A DNA stretch of 64,000 bases from Symsagittifera roscoffensis (lineage: Eukaryota; Xenacoelomorpha; Acoela; Convolutidae). The position numbers and the translations under genes were made by a program. Where the stretch lies: assembly GCF_963678635.1 (NCBI RefSeq), contig NC_087067.1, positions 30,726,401 through 30,790,400 on the forward strand, read 5' to 3'. The notes under the pieces are model-generated. The model was given only the letters and a program-made list of their open reading frames with translations, had not been told where the DNA came from and made no database searches. This document shows positions 1 through 11,263 of the stretch, in pieces (positions within the stretch are counted from its first letter, which is position 1; each line of letters starts with the position of its first letter).

Positions 1-2
1 TC

Positions 3-2822
3 GGGACCAACGATGTGTCAAGGGGAGAAGCGAGGAAAATAACGAGGCTGTACGACAAGATGAGCTGCCTTCTTGAGGAGCTGAGGATCCAGATGGACCC
101 CGTCCTGCTGACGGTATGCACGGTCCCCTACAACATGATGTTTGATCAGCACGCCTTGGAGATGAACGAGAAGGTGCGGAACCTAAACAAGGTGATCCGA
201 GACATACACCGGAAGAGTGTGCTTCCTGTCAGATTGTTGGACGTAGCGGAGCGCATGGAGAAAAAGGGATTCCCTGAAGACACCTCCAATGATGGAATCC
301 ATTTCGATAGGCCAAAGGGAGCGGAGTGGCTGAACGACGTCTTTCAGGATCACATAAACACGCTAGAGTCGGATCTGCTAGAGACAGCCCAATTCACATT
401 AGGACCCCCTCCGAACCCACCATTCCTTGCCTCAAGGGCCTTGTCTGGTCGCTTGGGAACGAGAGTTGACACTAGAGACGGTTCGAGGAGCAACCAGACC
501 CGATTGCAGAGTGCCACGCCAATGGAGTCTGAGGAGGTGACGTCATCAACACCTCCAGGCTCGACGATATCCTCAGTGGTAGTGGCAGAGGACAAGCGGG
601 AAAAGAGGTCTATAGAGACCGCTCGCTTGAGATATCCTGATAAGGTGAAAGAACTGGACCTAGAGAGTTTGGAATGCAGGCGAGAATTGGCGGAAACCCT
701 GGGGATTGAACGAGTGTCGCACGAGGATTTGAATAGACATCATTGCGTGGACTGGTTGAAAGCTCATGAGGCGCACTTCTCGAGAACGAAATTGATGGAG
801 ACCACAGACCTGACTGGAATTCCCACAAAAGCGATCATGGGACCCATTAACTACCGACCTCTCAAGCTGCTGGGGAGTCCTGGACTTATAACAGAACCTC
901 CCAAGCACCGAACGAGCATCGCCAGGATCAGGTTGGCGACCCCGGCACAGTTGAAAGTGGTAGACAAACTACTCAATCCAGGGTCGATGGAATTGCCGGA
1001 TGCCGCTTACGAAGGCTCGAAATTGGCGGAAGATCCCAGGTACGGGAAGCCCTGTGGCAGCACCCAGCTGGCCAAAACCCTGGCAGTTTATGATAGAGCA
1101 GATCCGGCTGCTGCGAGAGTAGTCATTGTGGCGGGGTCGGACTTCGAAGGAACGTCTCCCAAGTTGTTCTGGCCGGAGACACTGATATACTCTTTGCCAG
1201 GAGCTGAATTAAACCAGATGTTAACTCTGGTGGTGGCAATAAAATCAGAGATGCCCTGTGAACCTGAGCTGCTATTGTTTGCAGGAATGAATGATCACCT
1301 GCACGCGGTGGGACCTCTTGAGCAACTGAAGGGCGATGAAAATCCGCCATCGAGGAAGATATGGGAAGCCATTCAGGTGTTGTTTGCGGCGATGAATGAA
1401 GTGCAAGAGAATGTTGTCTCGAGATTTGGGTCCAAGACGAAGGTGGTGTTTACCACATCCCCTGGATACGCGAATATGCCACCCGCCCTACAATTCGTGT
1501 ACGCGGTCTTGATCCTGATAGCAGAAGGGAATGAATGGCGGATTCTAATGGCAGCCCCCAATCGGGAGTTGGAGCCATCGAACCTGAGGCTTCGCAAGTC
1601 AGAATTGGCGGCGGCATGGGCGGACATATTTCATGCACTGAGGGGCTTTTATGGACTAGCCGACATCCTGATCGTATTAGATGAGGTGCTCTTGCTAGAG
1701 ATATCGAACTTTGCCAGGCAACTCAAGTTCAGCCCAGTCATCAGAGACGATCACCCGGCGATAAGCCAATTGACGGCCAGGTTGTGGTTTCGGAGTATGG
1801 ACGTGAAGATCACAAACTCCACCAGCAAGTCTAGAGGTCCCAGTAACGAGAGAAGAAATGTGGCCGAGACGGAGAAGCAATTAGAATCGATGAAATATCG
1901 ATTGACTCAAGAGAATGGCTGGTGGCCATTTTTGACACCAAGGCTGGAGAACGCCACGAACAAGACGAGGGAGGAAGCACCACCCCTCGTGAAACAAGTC
2001 TGGAGTTTTCTGGAGAAACAACTGGAGCTGGCCGAAACAAGAGACATGACGGTGGCTAGATTTGTCTCGGCCGCCAATGAAGTGACGATTGGAGGGTTCT
2101 GGAGAGAGCACGCCAAGGGTGAATTGAGGACTAGGAGGGATTATGAGGTTCTCAAGTTCTTGAGTCCTTGCTGGGAGAAGGAATTCATGGCAGGAATGTT
2201 CGGCACCACGGCGACTATCTTTGGAGCCTTCGTGCAGGAGATACTGGGCATGCCCATCAGTCTGCTCTTGGCTTTGTATTTGGTTTACCCCAGATACTTG
2301 TTCAATATGGGCCCAGCATACATGTTTAGTCGAGGAGTGGAGACACTTCGAGTCGATGGGTACCTGGCACTATTACTCTTAAACCATGGGGAATTGGTGT
2401 CGTTTCATCGATTAATGGAATATGGAGAGCCTCTGTCTATGGGGAGAGTCCACTCGAGCATTGAAACCAGCTCCTACAAGTGTGCCGCAGGGTTGAAGAC
2501 GTTGTTAGTGCAATACCTCATGATGCAGATTCGGCACATGACGGGTGAAGATGAGAATCCAACCTCGAGAGAAGAATGGAAGAAGACGAATAGAGGGATG
2601 CCTCTGCTGACGGACCTTTGCCTGGCAATGAGGTCGGACCCAATGGGGATAATCCGGGGCCTAGAGGAGGTGGTGACCTGCATTTATGGTCCAGCAGTGA
2701 CGTACGCGTTCCCAGACCCCCTGGTGACAACGTATCGTCACTCTGTAACGCACTTGAGTCTTATCAGTATACTGGATGGGAAGTCGTTAAATTGGTGTCA
2801 GCAGGAGGTGCTCAGAGGGTGA
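3..2822 (+). pseudogene. Copy A ORF2, first open segment (SGNH domains; 5' end off-window)
   Basis: The frame is open from base 3 and starts with the residues GTNDVS, so the true start lies upstream; the first internal ATG at 15 is not a real start. It aligns with residues ~464-1400 of the copy B 2959-aa protein. It holds the second half of the first SGNH hydrolase domain (GTND block, then an Asp-Gly-Ile-His block near base 290-305). It also holds the second SGNH-like region (Gly-Ser-Asp near 1137, Gly-Met-Asn-Asp near 1287, Asp-Asp-His-Pro near 1750). It ends at TGA 2820-2822, where copy B has an Arg codon. An ATG follows the stop immediately in the same frame. Called a broken gene because copy B reads through; separate translation of the segments cannot be excluded. 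Confidence 0.8.
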
Positions 2823-4541
2823 ATGAGCAACACGGTACTCTTTAGAAAGGTGAAAGATGCCGAGCTAATAGTGTACAACTTCAGGGGGCAAATGCAATGT
2901 AGAATGGGAGGCAAGCGAGAGGGTCCCATCGAAATGTATCCCAAATTCTGGAACTTGAACCCATTGACGGCAGACGGACGAGAAATCTTGAGAATTCCTG
3001 CCTGGAAGGAGTGCTTTGCACTGGTGAAGAGGGAGCTGGAAACCATAATGGAGAAAGAAATCCTCCCAGCCACCATGCCTGAGTTCCCAATAGTCAGGAG
3101 GATGACCTTAGGAATGAACAGTCCCTTGGTAGTTCCCTCCATAATGGCGAGGATGACGACGGAGGAAATGCAGAAGGATTTCACTGATGGCTGGGACCCC
3201 CTGTTCATCGGCTACACGGCGGCGGTCTACTTCCATACTAGCGAGGCGAAGGTAAATTCGTGGACGACGCGAGCGAAAAAGATGAGAGGTTCGCAGCCCC
3301 CCGGATATGAGGTGCGAAAGGTCTTGAGAGCTCTTGAGCAGGAGGGACTTGAGAACATGCTACCCATATGGGATGATGGCAGGATGATCGTGATGGAGGG
3401 GCACGTCGCATTGGTGGACGACATGAAATTTGCAACGAGAAAATACAGGGCACCCTATGGCTTAGAACAGGTGGAAGTGAGACAGGAGGGAAAAGAACTA
3501 GATGCAGCAGGTCAACTGCACGTAGCCCTGACGGAGTACAAGAAATTGGACCCTACGACACCATCACCACTGTCAGTGGACACGCCTGGAGACAAGAGGA
3601 GTGGACCCGTCGAGGACCGGTTTAAGAAAATTCTCGAGAGAAGGAGACATGAGTCAGAAGAAGAGAGTATGGATGAAACTCTCAGTGAAGCCGGTGAAGA
3701 CATGGAAGTGGGGAATACACCTGAACCAGGGCCATCAGGGGAGGAGCTCACCACTCAAGAGCTGTTGAAAGACTTGAGCGAGGAGAATTGGGCAGATACT
3801 GCCACCCCACCTCTGAATCCGTCCCCCCGGAAGAATCTGGAATTGCCATTGGCAAATGAGACCTTCAATATGGGGATGATACTCTTGAGCTCGGAGGAAA
3901 GGGAAAGGAACACTTTCGAAGGGAACAGGGACATATTGCTGGGGTCTCTGAAGAACGATGCTTGGCAGGAGTTCTTGGAAGAATTCAATCAAGAAGTGGG
4001 CAGCGAGACGACGCTGGACAAGTTCAAGGAGGAACTGTGGGACACAGTCGTAAGATTTGGAGAACCGCTTCTGATAGGAACGGGCCTGGATGAGAAGGCG
4101 AGAAAAGAGCTGCTGAGCAAGCTGGTAGAGCTGAGGAATTCACGATCGAAGACTAGAGAAGAAAAATGTGAGGACAGCTCTACTCTGAAACAAAAAACTG
4201 TAGATAAAATAGTTAATGATATAAAAAGGGATAAGATTGGGACTAGTAATATGATTAAAATTACTAATATCCTTAAGGCTCGAGCAGGGGGGAGGCAAGA
4301 GTTGGAAGGATTGGAGGTAGACAGAGAGGTCGAATCAGTGATGATAGCCACAACACCCTCAAGCAGAGATGTGAAGACTCGCAAGAGGAAGAGAGAAGTG
4401 GAGGGATTGGGTAGTCCTTCAGTGGATGCTGTTTCGGAAGGAAACTTGAGAGAGACGGCGCCCATAGTTTTGGCTCGATGCAAGACGGCGGCATACAAGA
4501 GCAGCTCGGAGCTCAGAAGACCACTTGAAGTAGAGAGTTAA
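2823..4541 (+). pseudogene. Copy A ORF2, middle open segment
   Basis: This 572-codon segment is in the same frame as the one before it and begins with the ATG directly abutting the upstream TGA. It corresponds to copy B residues ~1400-1980. No known fold is recognised. The visible sequence is a mixed globular region, then a Ser/Glu/Pro-rich acidic linker around bases 3640-3800, a helical charged region, and a Lys/Arg-rich patch near 4375-4400 (KTRKRKRE) that could act as a nuclear localisation signal. It stops at TAA 4539-4541. Around this stop copy A differs from copy B by a short replaced stretch (about 12 codons against 7), the only length difference noticed in the ORF. Confidence 0.75.
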
Positions 4542-7514
4542 ATAGACGCATTTAAGTTTATTGGACCCACCAGTTCGACATCGGAGGAAGACTTCAAGCC
4601 TCAGAAGATAAACGTGAAGAGAGGTTCAACGAACGGACAGACATGGGAAGTAGATGTTGGCAAAGAATGGATCTCGAAGGCACACCAGGCCACGGGCAAG
4701 CGAGTGACAAGTGATCCATTGGGGAGGAACAAGACGAGGAACACCTCCCGGACGTGGTGGGTGGCCCTCGAGACATTGAAGGAAATGGAGGACTGCTTGA
4801 AGAAATTGGACAGTGGAGTAGCTCGCAAGCGACGCAATTGGGCCACCCAGCAAAAGGCCGAGGTTAATAAAATAGAAGTGGCGAATCAGCTGAAGAGGTC
4901 CTGGCAGAACTTGTTGAAGGATCATTTTGAAGAGGCAATGAGGACATCCTCATCAGCACCACCATTAATGGCGAATCCCTTCGTTAGAACTGCAGGACAA
5001 TTAATGTTCACCTGGAGTCTGGTGGGAATAGAATTGGAGACATTGACCTCGTATGATAGACTGAAGTTGGGAAGCAAAAAGCTAGATGTGTATCAAGCAT
5101 TGATGCAACACGTGGCTAGGGACAATTCAGGCTTGAGCCTGGCTAGGAGGAAGGATGCCACATGTTTCTTGAGATGGATAATGTCAATGATGTCTGATAG
5201 TACCATCTTGGCATGCCACCAGAGAGCAAGCGGAAGTAAAACCGTTGAAAAAAGAGTCTCATCGATCATCTTAAACGTGTATCAGAGTACTGGTATAGAA
5301 AAAGAAGACGGTTCCAGACTGTCCCTAGAGAACCACAGAAAGCTGGACGAGGTACGGAGATTTTATAATAAGAAGTTCGAAGAAGAGCATGATGTTCACC
5401 GTAACCTGGCCTCGTCAGAGCAGTATTCGAGACCCAGCGAGAAGGGGGAATACCAATACGTGTCAGGAGTGATGGGAATAGCCTACAACCCCTTCTTAGA
5501 CTCGGAAACTGGAGGCGCCCACAGAAACCATGAGGTAGCGGAGCTACTGAAGTTTTGGATAGAAAGAATAATGGAAATAGACGCGGTGGAAAAAGAGGGG
5601 CCGAGCTTGGGCCTGATTCTTGAGAAAACACCAGAGGTGGTAAGCATACCACGCTCAAACAAGAGAGTTGAAGTGAACATGGGCGATGGAAATGGCTTGT
5701 TAACCACGAACTTGGGAGTGGTATGGAAGCTACTAAGACCCTCCTGGTGTCCACATCCCCACGCGAGTCTGATCGAGGAAACCACCGAGCGAGTGAGGTT
5801 AGCACCAACGGAAGATGAAGATCTGGCAAAGTTGAGTGTGCTGCATAAGCTAAACTCACCTCAGATGCAAGAGCCAAGCGAAAAGACGAACAATCCCGGG
5901 TCAGCGAAGAAATTGGAGCCGGGTAGCTGTCTGGATTCGACGTGTGGAAACGGAGAGCACACCTGCGATGGACGGTCATGCGTCAGAATACTGTCCTTTC
6001 AAAAAGAAGACCTGGTCACTTGGTTCGAAGACATCACAGAAAGGGAGAGAAGTGAGGTGCAAATAGTAGCGGAGTGTTACGCGAGAACCACGGTGAATAT
6101 AGCTACAGCTCTCGGATTCTTCTCGAGAATGTGTAGTTTGCAGTCATTGGAAAGACTAGAGTCTGAACACCATTGGGTGACGGCGTTGAGCGTAGAATCA
6201 TGGCCTGGGGTGTTGCAGGTGACTCAAAAACACATCCGGAGCTGGAAAGTTGGTCTTGAGGCAGAAATGGGGTTTCCCATGAGCGAAGCTTATGGCCTGC
6301 CATTGAACGCAAAATCCCTGATAGGGTCAATGATGGCCAACTTGTGCGGAAGTCATTACCCACTGCACATGGCGATGGTGGAAGCATCCAGCCAGAGAGT
6401 ACTGGTGGACAAGGCCTTCTCAGTGCCCAAGTGCGTGAGGTTGGCTAGGATATCGCATCACTCGCACAAGTTGTTGAGAAAAATCAGAGGGACAGTACCA
6501 AAAGAATTGAGAGATGACTTGAGTGAAATCTGGGGAGAAGAACTTTTGAAGTTGGAGAGAGAGAACACAAGCGATCACGAGAGACAAAACGTGATCGGAA
6601 AACCTGTGGGAAGTGCTCCAAACCTGGAAGATAACGACACGATGCATGAGAAAATGATGGAGCTTGAGCCTCTCTTGGAAGCCTCGGGGGAGCGTAACCT
6701 CAGGAGCATTGAGATCACCCATGGAGAGTGCCCATGCCACTGTTTGGCGCAAACGGTGTGGTATCCAGATCAAAAGAACCTTTGCCTGGTGTGGGATATG
6801 GGAGAAATCCGGTCGATCGGACTACCGGATCACCGACAGAAGGTGACGCTCTTGGTAGTGAGTACGATGTTGGCTCTGAGATGGATAGAAGAGAATATAA
6901 CGAAGTATCGGGAAGCGGGGACGCCAACGGCTGAGTCAATATACGCGATAGACTACAGTAGGAGACTCGAGTTGTTTGAGACTGCGTGCAAGGTATTCGC
7001 CATACCAACGGAAGTCAGACATGTCTGGAGCCGTTTGAGGTACTTCCCATGGTTTCGGGCGACGCTGACGTCTTGGTTGTACATGACAACGAAAGATCAC
7101 ATGAGAAAACATCAAAAGGAGTATCGACAGTTCCAGGCCGAGATTGGGCCGGAAGCTTTCAAGAGACCCCTGTTAACCCATCGTAATGCAATCACGACAG
7201 GATGGAAGAGAGTGGGTAAAATGTCTAGAGACAATACCAAGGCGAGGGAATTGATACTAGAGGAGGACCTGGCGAAGAACGTGAGCTTGAGCCTGCACAA
7301 CTCCTTTTGTTTGAACCGGGAATCTAGGGTGAAGGCACTACCCAACCAAGCAAAGAGGTTGCAAGAGCAAAGAGAATGGATGCGATCCTAAGAACAGCCG
7401 AAGGCTTGGGAGGAGATTGTGATTAGCTCCGATGATGAAGAGGAACTGTTGAGACAGTTTGCCGTATCTAGTACTTCAGGGTGCAGTACCTCCAAGGCGA
7501 AGAGTGCGAGATGA
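4542..7514 (+). pseudogene. Copy A ORF2, C-terminal segment with one further in-frame stop
   Basis: The frame continues from the previous stop; the first ATG is at 4614. It is open to TAA 7389-7391, where copy B has a Tyr codon, and then open again to TGA 7512-7514 at exactly the position of the copy B terminator. It matches copy B residues ~1990-2959. Visible landmarks are a Cys-rich patch around 5930-5990 (STCGNGEHTCDGRSC), a second Cys/His patch around 6720-6750 (GECPCHC) and the C-terminal IVISSDDEEE motif near 7420-7450. No enzymatic family was recognised. With three nonsense changes and no frameshift over 7.5 kb, the copy looks either recently inactivated or maintained. Confidence 0.78.
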
Positions 7515-7846
7515 GCAGGTGGCTCGAATGGATCTTGAGTCTTGAGAGGGAAAGGGGGCTTGAGCGTGGATCCGGGTGAAACTTGGATTCACGAAAAAGA
7601 AGTTTTAACAAAGCAAATATTGTTATTAATATACTATATTTACTATATAAATCAAAATGCTGCATGACAATTTCCTGATTGAATAGGACAAAAGAAATTT
7701 TAAATGATTGGCTTGGAAAGCGAGAATTCAAGGGTGCAGGTGTGTGCAGATTTTGGTTGCTGTTTAGCAATAGCGTGAAAATTTTAAATGGCTGTGAATT
7801 TTGGGGTGTAGATAAGCTTAAATCTGCTGCAAACTTCTGTAAATGA
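7515..7846 (+). other. Copy A 3' untranslated region
   Basis: AT-rich, non-coding stretch between the ORF2 terminator and the LTR remnant. It is homologous in reverse orientation to 12841-13173 of copy B. Relative to copy B it lacks the last ~97 bp before the LTR, where the polypurine tract would lie. Confidence 0.7.
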
Positions 7847-8268
7847 TCGCGATAACTGAAAATCAGAAAAGAGAAGTCAGAACAATCGAGTGACAATCGC
7901 GGGAAAGTTGCAAGAAAAATCGGTAGGAAATTGCTATTCGCAATTTCCGTCACAGCAATAACCTAGAGTAGAGCTGTCCCATTCGAAACAGAGACAAGAG
8001 TATTCCCACGAACTGGATTGTTGTGATTGGAGTATTATTCTAAACTGGACTAGAGTGAACCTTCGGTGGAAAGGTGGACAGCTAGAGTGTCCCAATGGTT
8101 CACGAGAACTGACATTCTAGAGTACAAACTTGTTCTTGTTATTAAAACTGACAAACATTAAACTCATTTTAATTACATTATTTGATTCTCGAGTTGATTA
8201 CCGACTTGATTACTCCCAGTTCTTGAGCGTGCTACAATGTGAGTACTAATTTAAATTTCTAGAGTGTG

Positions 8269-8278
8269 TTTTATAATT
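8269..8278 (+). promoter_or_regulatory. TATA-like box in copy A LTR
   Basis: TTTTATAATT lies about 70 bp before an AATAAA. The same element occurs in both copy B LTRs. The U3 promoter assignment is inferred from this order and is untested. Confidence 0.35.
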
Positions 8279-8342
8279 GTTATGTTGAGGTAAGGCGAGT
8301 TTTAGGTTGATCCATCTGAAATGGATCAAAGTTCCACTGTCT

Positions 8343-8348
8343 AATAAA
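8343..8348 (+). terminator. Polyadenylation signal AATAAA in copy A LTR
   Basis: An exact AATAAA downstream of the TATA-like box, conserved in all three LTRs of the window. It is the likely signal for 3' end formation of element transcripts. Confidence 0.5.
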
Positions 8349-8639
8349 AAGTAACTTAACGGATTGTTCCGACCTGGTTTTTAACGGCGTTCATGTATTT
8401 TGGGTATCTAGAGACCTGAGTATGGGGACGTTATTAATTCTACAGTGGGGGGGATATTTTAGTAGTAGCCTTTAAGCTGTAACGGGTCGTGGTCTCGTGT
8501 CACAAGCGAACCGAATTGGCTCCGACTGATTTGAGGTGGAAAAACACAAGAGATAGTGTCCCTGACTCTTGAGCCAATAGTTATAGGGCCTATTTTTCTT
8601 AAGCCTCATGTGTGACTGCAGTAGACGAATGTTACATCG

Positions 8640-9470
8640 GTGTAATCCAAGGTGGAAGCGATTGACGATATTTGGTTCTTTTTGGGATGTTAGTGTCTAG
8701 CAAGTCGGTTAAGTAGTGTTGAAGCTCGTTGTACATATTGTCATCATTCGTGTAGCATTGGGGGGTTGAAGGGCCGATCTTTCATGGCACCAACAATCCG
8801 GTCATAATCTTCTGACCCAAAACTGTAGAAAATTGTCATTGCTCGAGGAGGATCGAAATGTTCAGGTTCTATTGCTGTTCTGATTGCAATATGGTCAGAG
8901 CAGTCATAGATCTTATCAAAATTTTCATCGTGTTCAGAGTATACTTGACAGTTTTGATACAGAAAAACGTCCAAGGTGTTTGTTGCGCAGGTCGGAAAGT
9001 TAATGCTCTGTTGAAGAAGCCTATCTTCTAACATTTCTAGGATTTCTTGTTCATCGTTTTCTTGACTGCTGAAGATGTCCCAGTTTGTAGATGGAAAGTT
9101 AATGTCTACACATATGACTGCTTTACTCTTTATAGGGAAGGCTTCGAGAATTTTGTTGAAACATTGGTAGTCATATCTGTTTTGACTGGCTCTAGGGGGG
9201 TTGTAAAAGGAGCATATATAGATGGTTTCGTTTGCTAGGGTTATGTTACATAGGACACAACATTCTACGTCGAGTTTTTTTTTGGGAATTTAGTGAGTTC
9301 CTAATGGCAATCAGGGCTTCTCCGTGAGTGTTAAACGACTGATGTGCTCTATCTGCTCGGTAAATATTGTATTCAGCAAGTAGTAATTCAGAGTTTGAGA
9401 TAATTTTGTTTAACCAGGTCTCACAAATACAAATAACGCTGTGCAAACCAATTTTTATTGCATTTGCCGT
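8640..9470 (-). pseudogene. LINE-2 APE-type endonuclease fragment
   Basis: Read on the minus strand, the region carries the endonuclease landmarks in order but in shifted frames. CETWL (metal-binding Glu block) is near 9420. A Tyr/Asn-Pro-Pro block follows near 9200, then a Ser-Thr-Asn-Trp-Asp block near 9085, LDVFL near 8970, and SDH (catalytic His block) near 8910. The longest open pieces are 9446-9246 and 9034-8744. Full-length domains of this family are about 230 residues, which this region matches. Frameshifts and stops make it non-functional. The fused reverse transcriptase is absent. Confidence 0.72.
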
Positions 9471-9583
9471 TTTTAATCTTCTTTCATAGTTAACTAATCT
9501 GCGTGCATTAAATTATAAAATGTGGAGATGATCTAGTCAAACGTTGGATGTTGCATTTTTTTGTTCTGGCTGGGAAGTTTGGT

Positions 9584-10100
9584 TTAATTGAACTTTTGCT
9601 CCATCATGGAAAAGCTTAAGGTTTTTTTTTTCAGTTTTTCACGTGGTACGCCTTCTACAAGCAATTCCCTACGTCGTTTCAGGCAGAGGTTGTTATTGAT
9701 AGAATCTTCTTTAGATAGGGCACTTGACAGAAATGTATTAATTTCTTTCATTTCGCCTCTTTTTTGCAGTTGTTTTTGCAATCACTAGATTGACTGCTGC
9801 TGGATTTTCAAGCGGAACTAGAAGTGTTTTAGGCTTTTTCCTTTCTTTGTTGAATGTTTCAAGTCTTTTAAGCTGGACTATTTTCGGTTTAACTCCTATG
9901 GTTCCCAAAATTTCCTCTAGTTTTTCGTGAGTTTGGACAAGATTCACGTCACGTGGTTTATTAGGATCTTCATGGATCCCTTGCACTCTTACATTGTTGT
10001 TGTTTTTGGAGTTTTGAGGACTATTCACGTTTTTGTAGCTTTCAACTTTCTTCACGACGTTTGCGTAACTCTCGTCTTTTTTGTCGGGTGTTTTCCTCAT
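9584..10100 (-). pseudogene. LINE-2 ORF1 C-terminal half (RRM-like)
   Basis: Two overlapping open pieces, 10100-9738 and 9781-9584, together resemble the C-terminal half of LINE-1 ORF1 (40178-41083). A VRVQGI strand is followed by a helical segment, a KTLLVPL strand, and then a basic region with KEDSINNNLCLKRRREL. This order fits the RRM-like RNA-binding domain of LINE ORF1 proteins. A frameshift near 9740-9780 and another between this part and the PHD part break the gene. Confidence 0.55.
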
Positions 10101-10108
10101 TGCTTCGT

Positions 10109-10417
10109 TTACTTTTCGACAATTTGAGCAATTTGCGTTTCGAGTGTCTCAGCTTTGCTAGACATGTTTTTGTTGATTTTTTCTTCCAGGTTGTTGACAG
10201 TCCTGTTCCGAATGAAAGTGTCGCGTTCGTTGTTTTCAATGCAGACGTTACAGAGTAACATTCCGGTGCGACCAAGCTCCTTTATTCCGTTGATGGCAAC
10301 GTTTGATAGTCCTGTGCATGGTGGTTCTAGATGCATGTGACAACCACACGCTAGACAGTTGTAACTTTTTAGGGCTTTCATTATGGACCTTGTGCAAGTT
10401 CGGCATGTGCGACTCAT
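10109..10417 (-). pseudogene. LINE-2 ORF1 N-terminus, PHD-type zinc finger
   Basis: The ATG at 10417 begins MSRTCRTCTRS. Paired cysteines follow in a Cys4-His-Cys3 arrangement (CRTC, CLAC, then His, Cys and a final CNVC), typical of the PHD finger at the start of CR1-group ORF1 proteins. A short coiled-coil stretch with NLEEKINKNM follows before a stop at 10109. The downstream ORF1 half is in another frame, so at least one frameshift has occurred. A longer open frame reaches 10510 but its extra residues are translated repeat DNA. Confidence 0.65.
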
Positions 10418-10445
10418 CGTTGAAGAGTTAACAGAGGGGTACTTT

Positions 10446-10640
10446 ACAGAGGGATCTGTGATTTCCGAGAAGAGACGCCTGCGGTACGATGCGTTCAGAG
10501 AAATATGCAAACCTGTGGATCCCGAAAAGGGGGCGCCTGCGGTTTGATATTTCTAGAACAATCGATGGGGTCAGAGAAATATACAAACCTGTGGATCCCG
10601 AAAAGGGGACGCCTGCGGTTTGATATTTCTGGAAAAGACA
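10446..10640 (-). repeat. 76-bp tandem repeat between LINE-2 upstream ORF and ORF1
   Basis: Two clear copies start near 10495 and 10571 (CAGAGAAATAT followed by CAAACCTGTGGATCC and GCCTGCGGTTTGATATTTCT). A diverged, shortened copy lies at 10446-10494. The block sits exactly between the SGNH ORF and the PHD ORF1, like the ~85-bp repeats of LINE-1. Confidence 0.8.
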
Positions 10641-10675
10641 GAGGGACAAACAGCTCACACACCTGCACCTTACAC

Positions 10676-11263
10676 TCATTGAGGGCGGTGGCAGTGTTGG
10701 AAGGTGCACTCGTACTGGGTGAGATGACCTTCGTCGTTGAAAGCGTCAGAGTATTTCTTGTACAGTATCTTGTTCTTTTTGATGCTTTTGATGCTCTTGA
10801 GACCTACTGGGCTTAAGTGAATTTCGTCACTGCCTAGATGGTAAGTACTGTAAATCTTCTCACACACGCCTCTATACTTCCAATTTCCCTTCTTTTTCTG
10901 TTTTTCGCGATTCACTCTCGCCGATCGGAATCGATATTCACTGCGGTGAGGGATTCCGATGAGAAAAATCTCCTTTGCTTGTCTGCCTAGCTCCTCGGCT
11001 AATTCTGCGAGTTCGTTTGCAATATCTTCTTCAGGGACCGTGGAGGGCTCTCTTCCTTCAAAAGCGTCGTTTCCCCGAATGAGCAAAACAATGGTATTGT
11101 ATTTGTCCTTCGGAGGTAGGAAGCCTCTGACCGCAGCGATACGGGCTCCAGCTAATGACAAGATGTTTGTGTTTGGGAATTCCAAGTGTCGCGCCTGCGA
11201 ATCTGCTATCAGAAGGTTCTTTGACGAAGATGTTTTGAAAATATGATATCTCCTGGTTGACAT
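10676..11263 (-). CDS. LINE-2 upstream ORF, SGNH/GDSL-type esterase-like protein
   Basis: A 195-residue open frame on the minus strand, intact from ATG 11263 to its stop. SGNH hydrolase blocks are visible in order: LLIADS near residue 17-22 (block I, Ala replacing the usual Gly), SLAGAR near 36-41 (block II Gly), LLIRGND near 61-67 (block III Gly-x-Asn-Asp), and DEIHLSP near 150 (block V Asp-x-x-His). Known CR1 elements carry an esterase domain within or next to ORF1, and here it is a separate ORF upstream of the PHD ORF. It is the only intact ORF in this LINE. The last ~20 residues may run past the true domain. The substrate is unknown. Confidence 0.65.
   Translation of the reverse strand: MSTRRYHIFKTSSSKNLLIADSQARHLEFPNTNILSLAGARIAAVRGFLPPKDKYNTIVLLIRGNDAFEGREPSTVPEEDIANELAELAEELGRQAKEIFLIGIPHRSEYRFRSARVNREKQKKKGNWKYRGVCEKIYSTYHLGSDEIHLSPVGLKSIKSIKKNKILYKKYSDAFNDEGHLTQYECTFQHCHRPQ

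Larger units (their letters stand above)
1..8636 (+). mobile_element. Giant LTR retrotransposon, copy A (3' half, cut by window edge)
   Basis: This is the 3' half of the same family as the complete element at 11837-34898, in the opposite orientation. The window opens inside the SGNH domain of the second ORF at the Gly-Thr-Asn-Asp block. It then runs through the rest of that ORF (to 7514), a 3' untranslated stretch and an LTR remnant ending in GTTACA at 8636. Protein similarity to copy B continues end to end, with roughly nine in ten residues identical by eye. Three in-frame stops and a deletion across the internal/LTR junction indicate a non-autonomous or dead copy. The 5' half, including any gag-pol, lies outside the window. 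Confidence 0.85.
7847..8636 (+). repeat. 3' LTR remnant of copy A
   Basis: Matches the reverse complement of the copy B LTRs from TCGCGA at 7847 to the terminal GTTACA at 8636. The outer ~115 bp of U3 present in copy B are missing because one deletion fuses internal sequence directly to U3. Beyond 8636 the sequence changes to LINE-2. Confidence 0.8.

Noticed and set aside
5266-5979. 237-aa open frame antisense to copy A ORF2 (and similar ones antisense to both giant ORFs)
   Set aside because: Composition mirrors the sense gene and nothing recognisable is encoded; shadows of the real ORFs.
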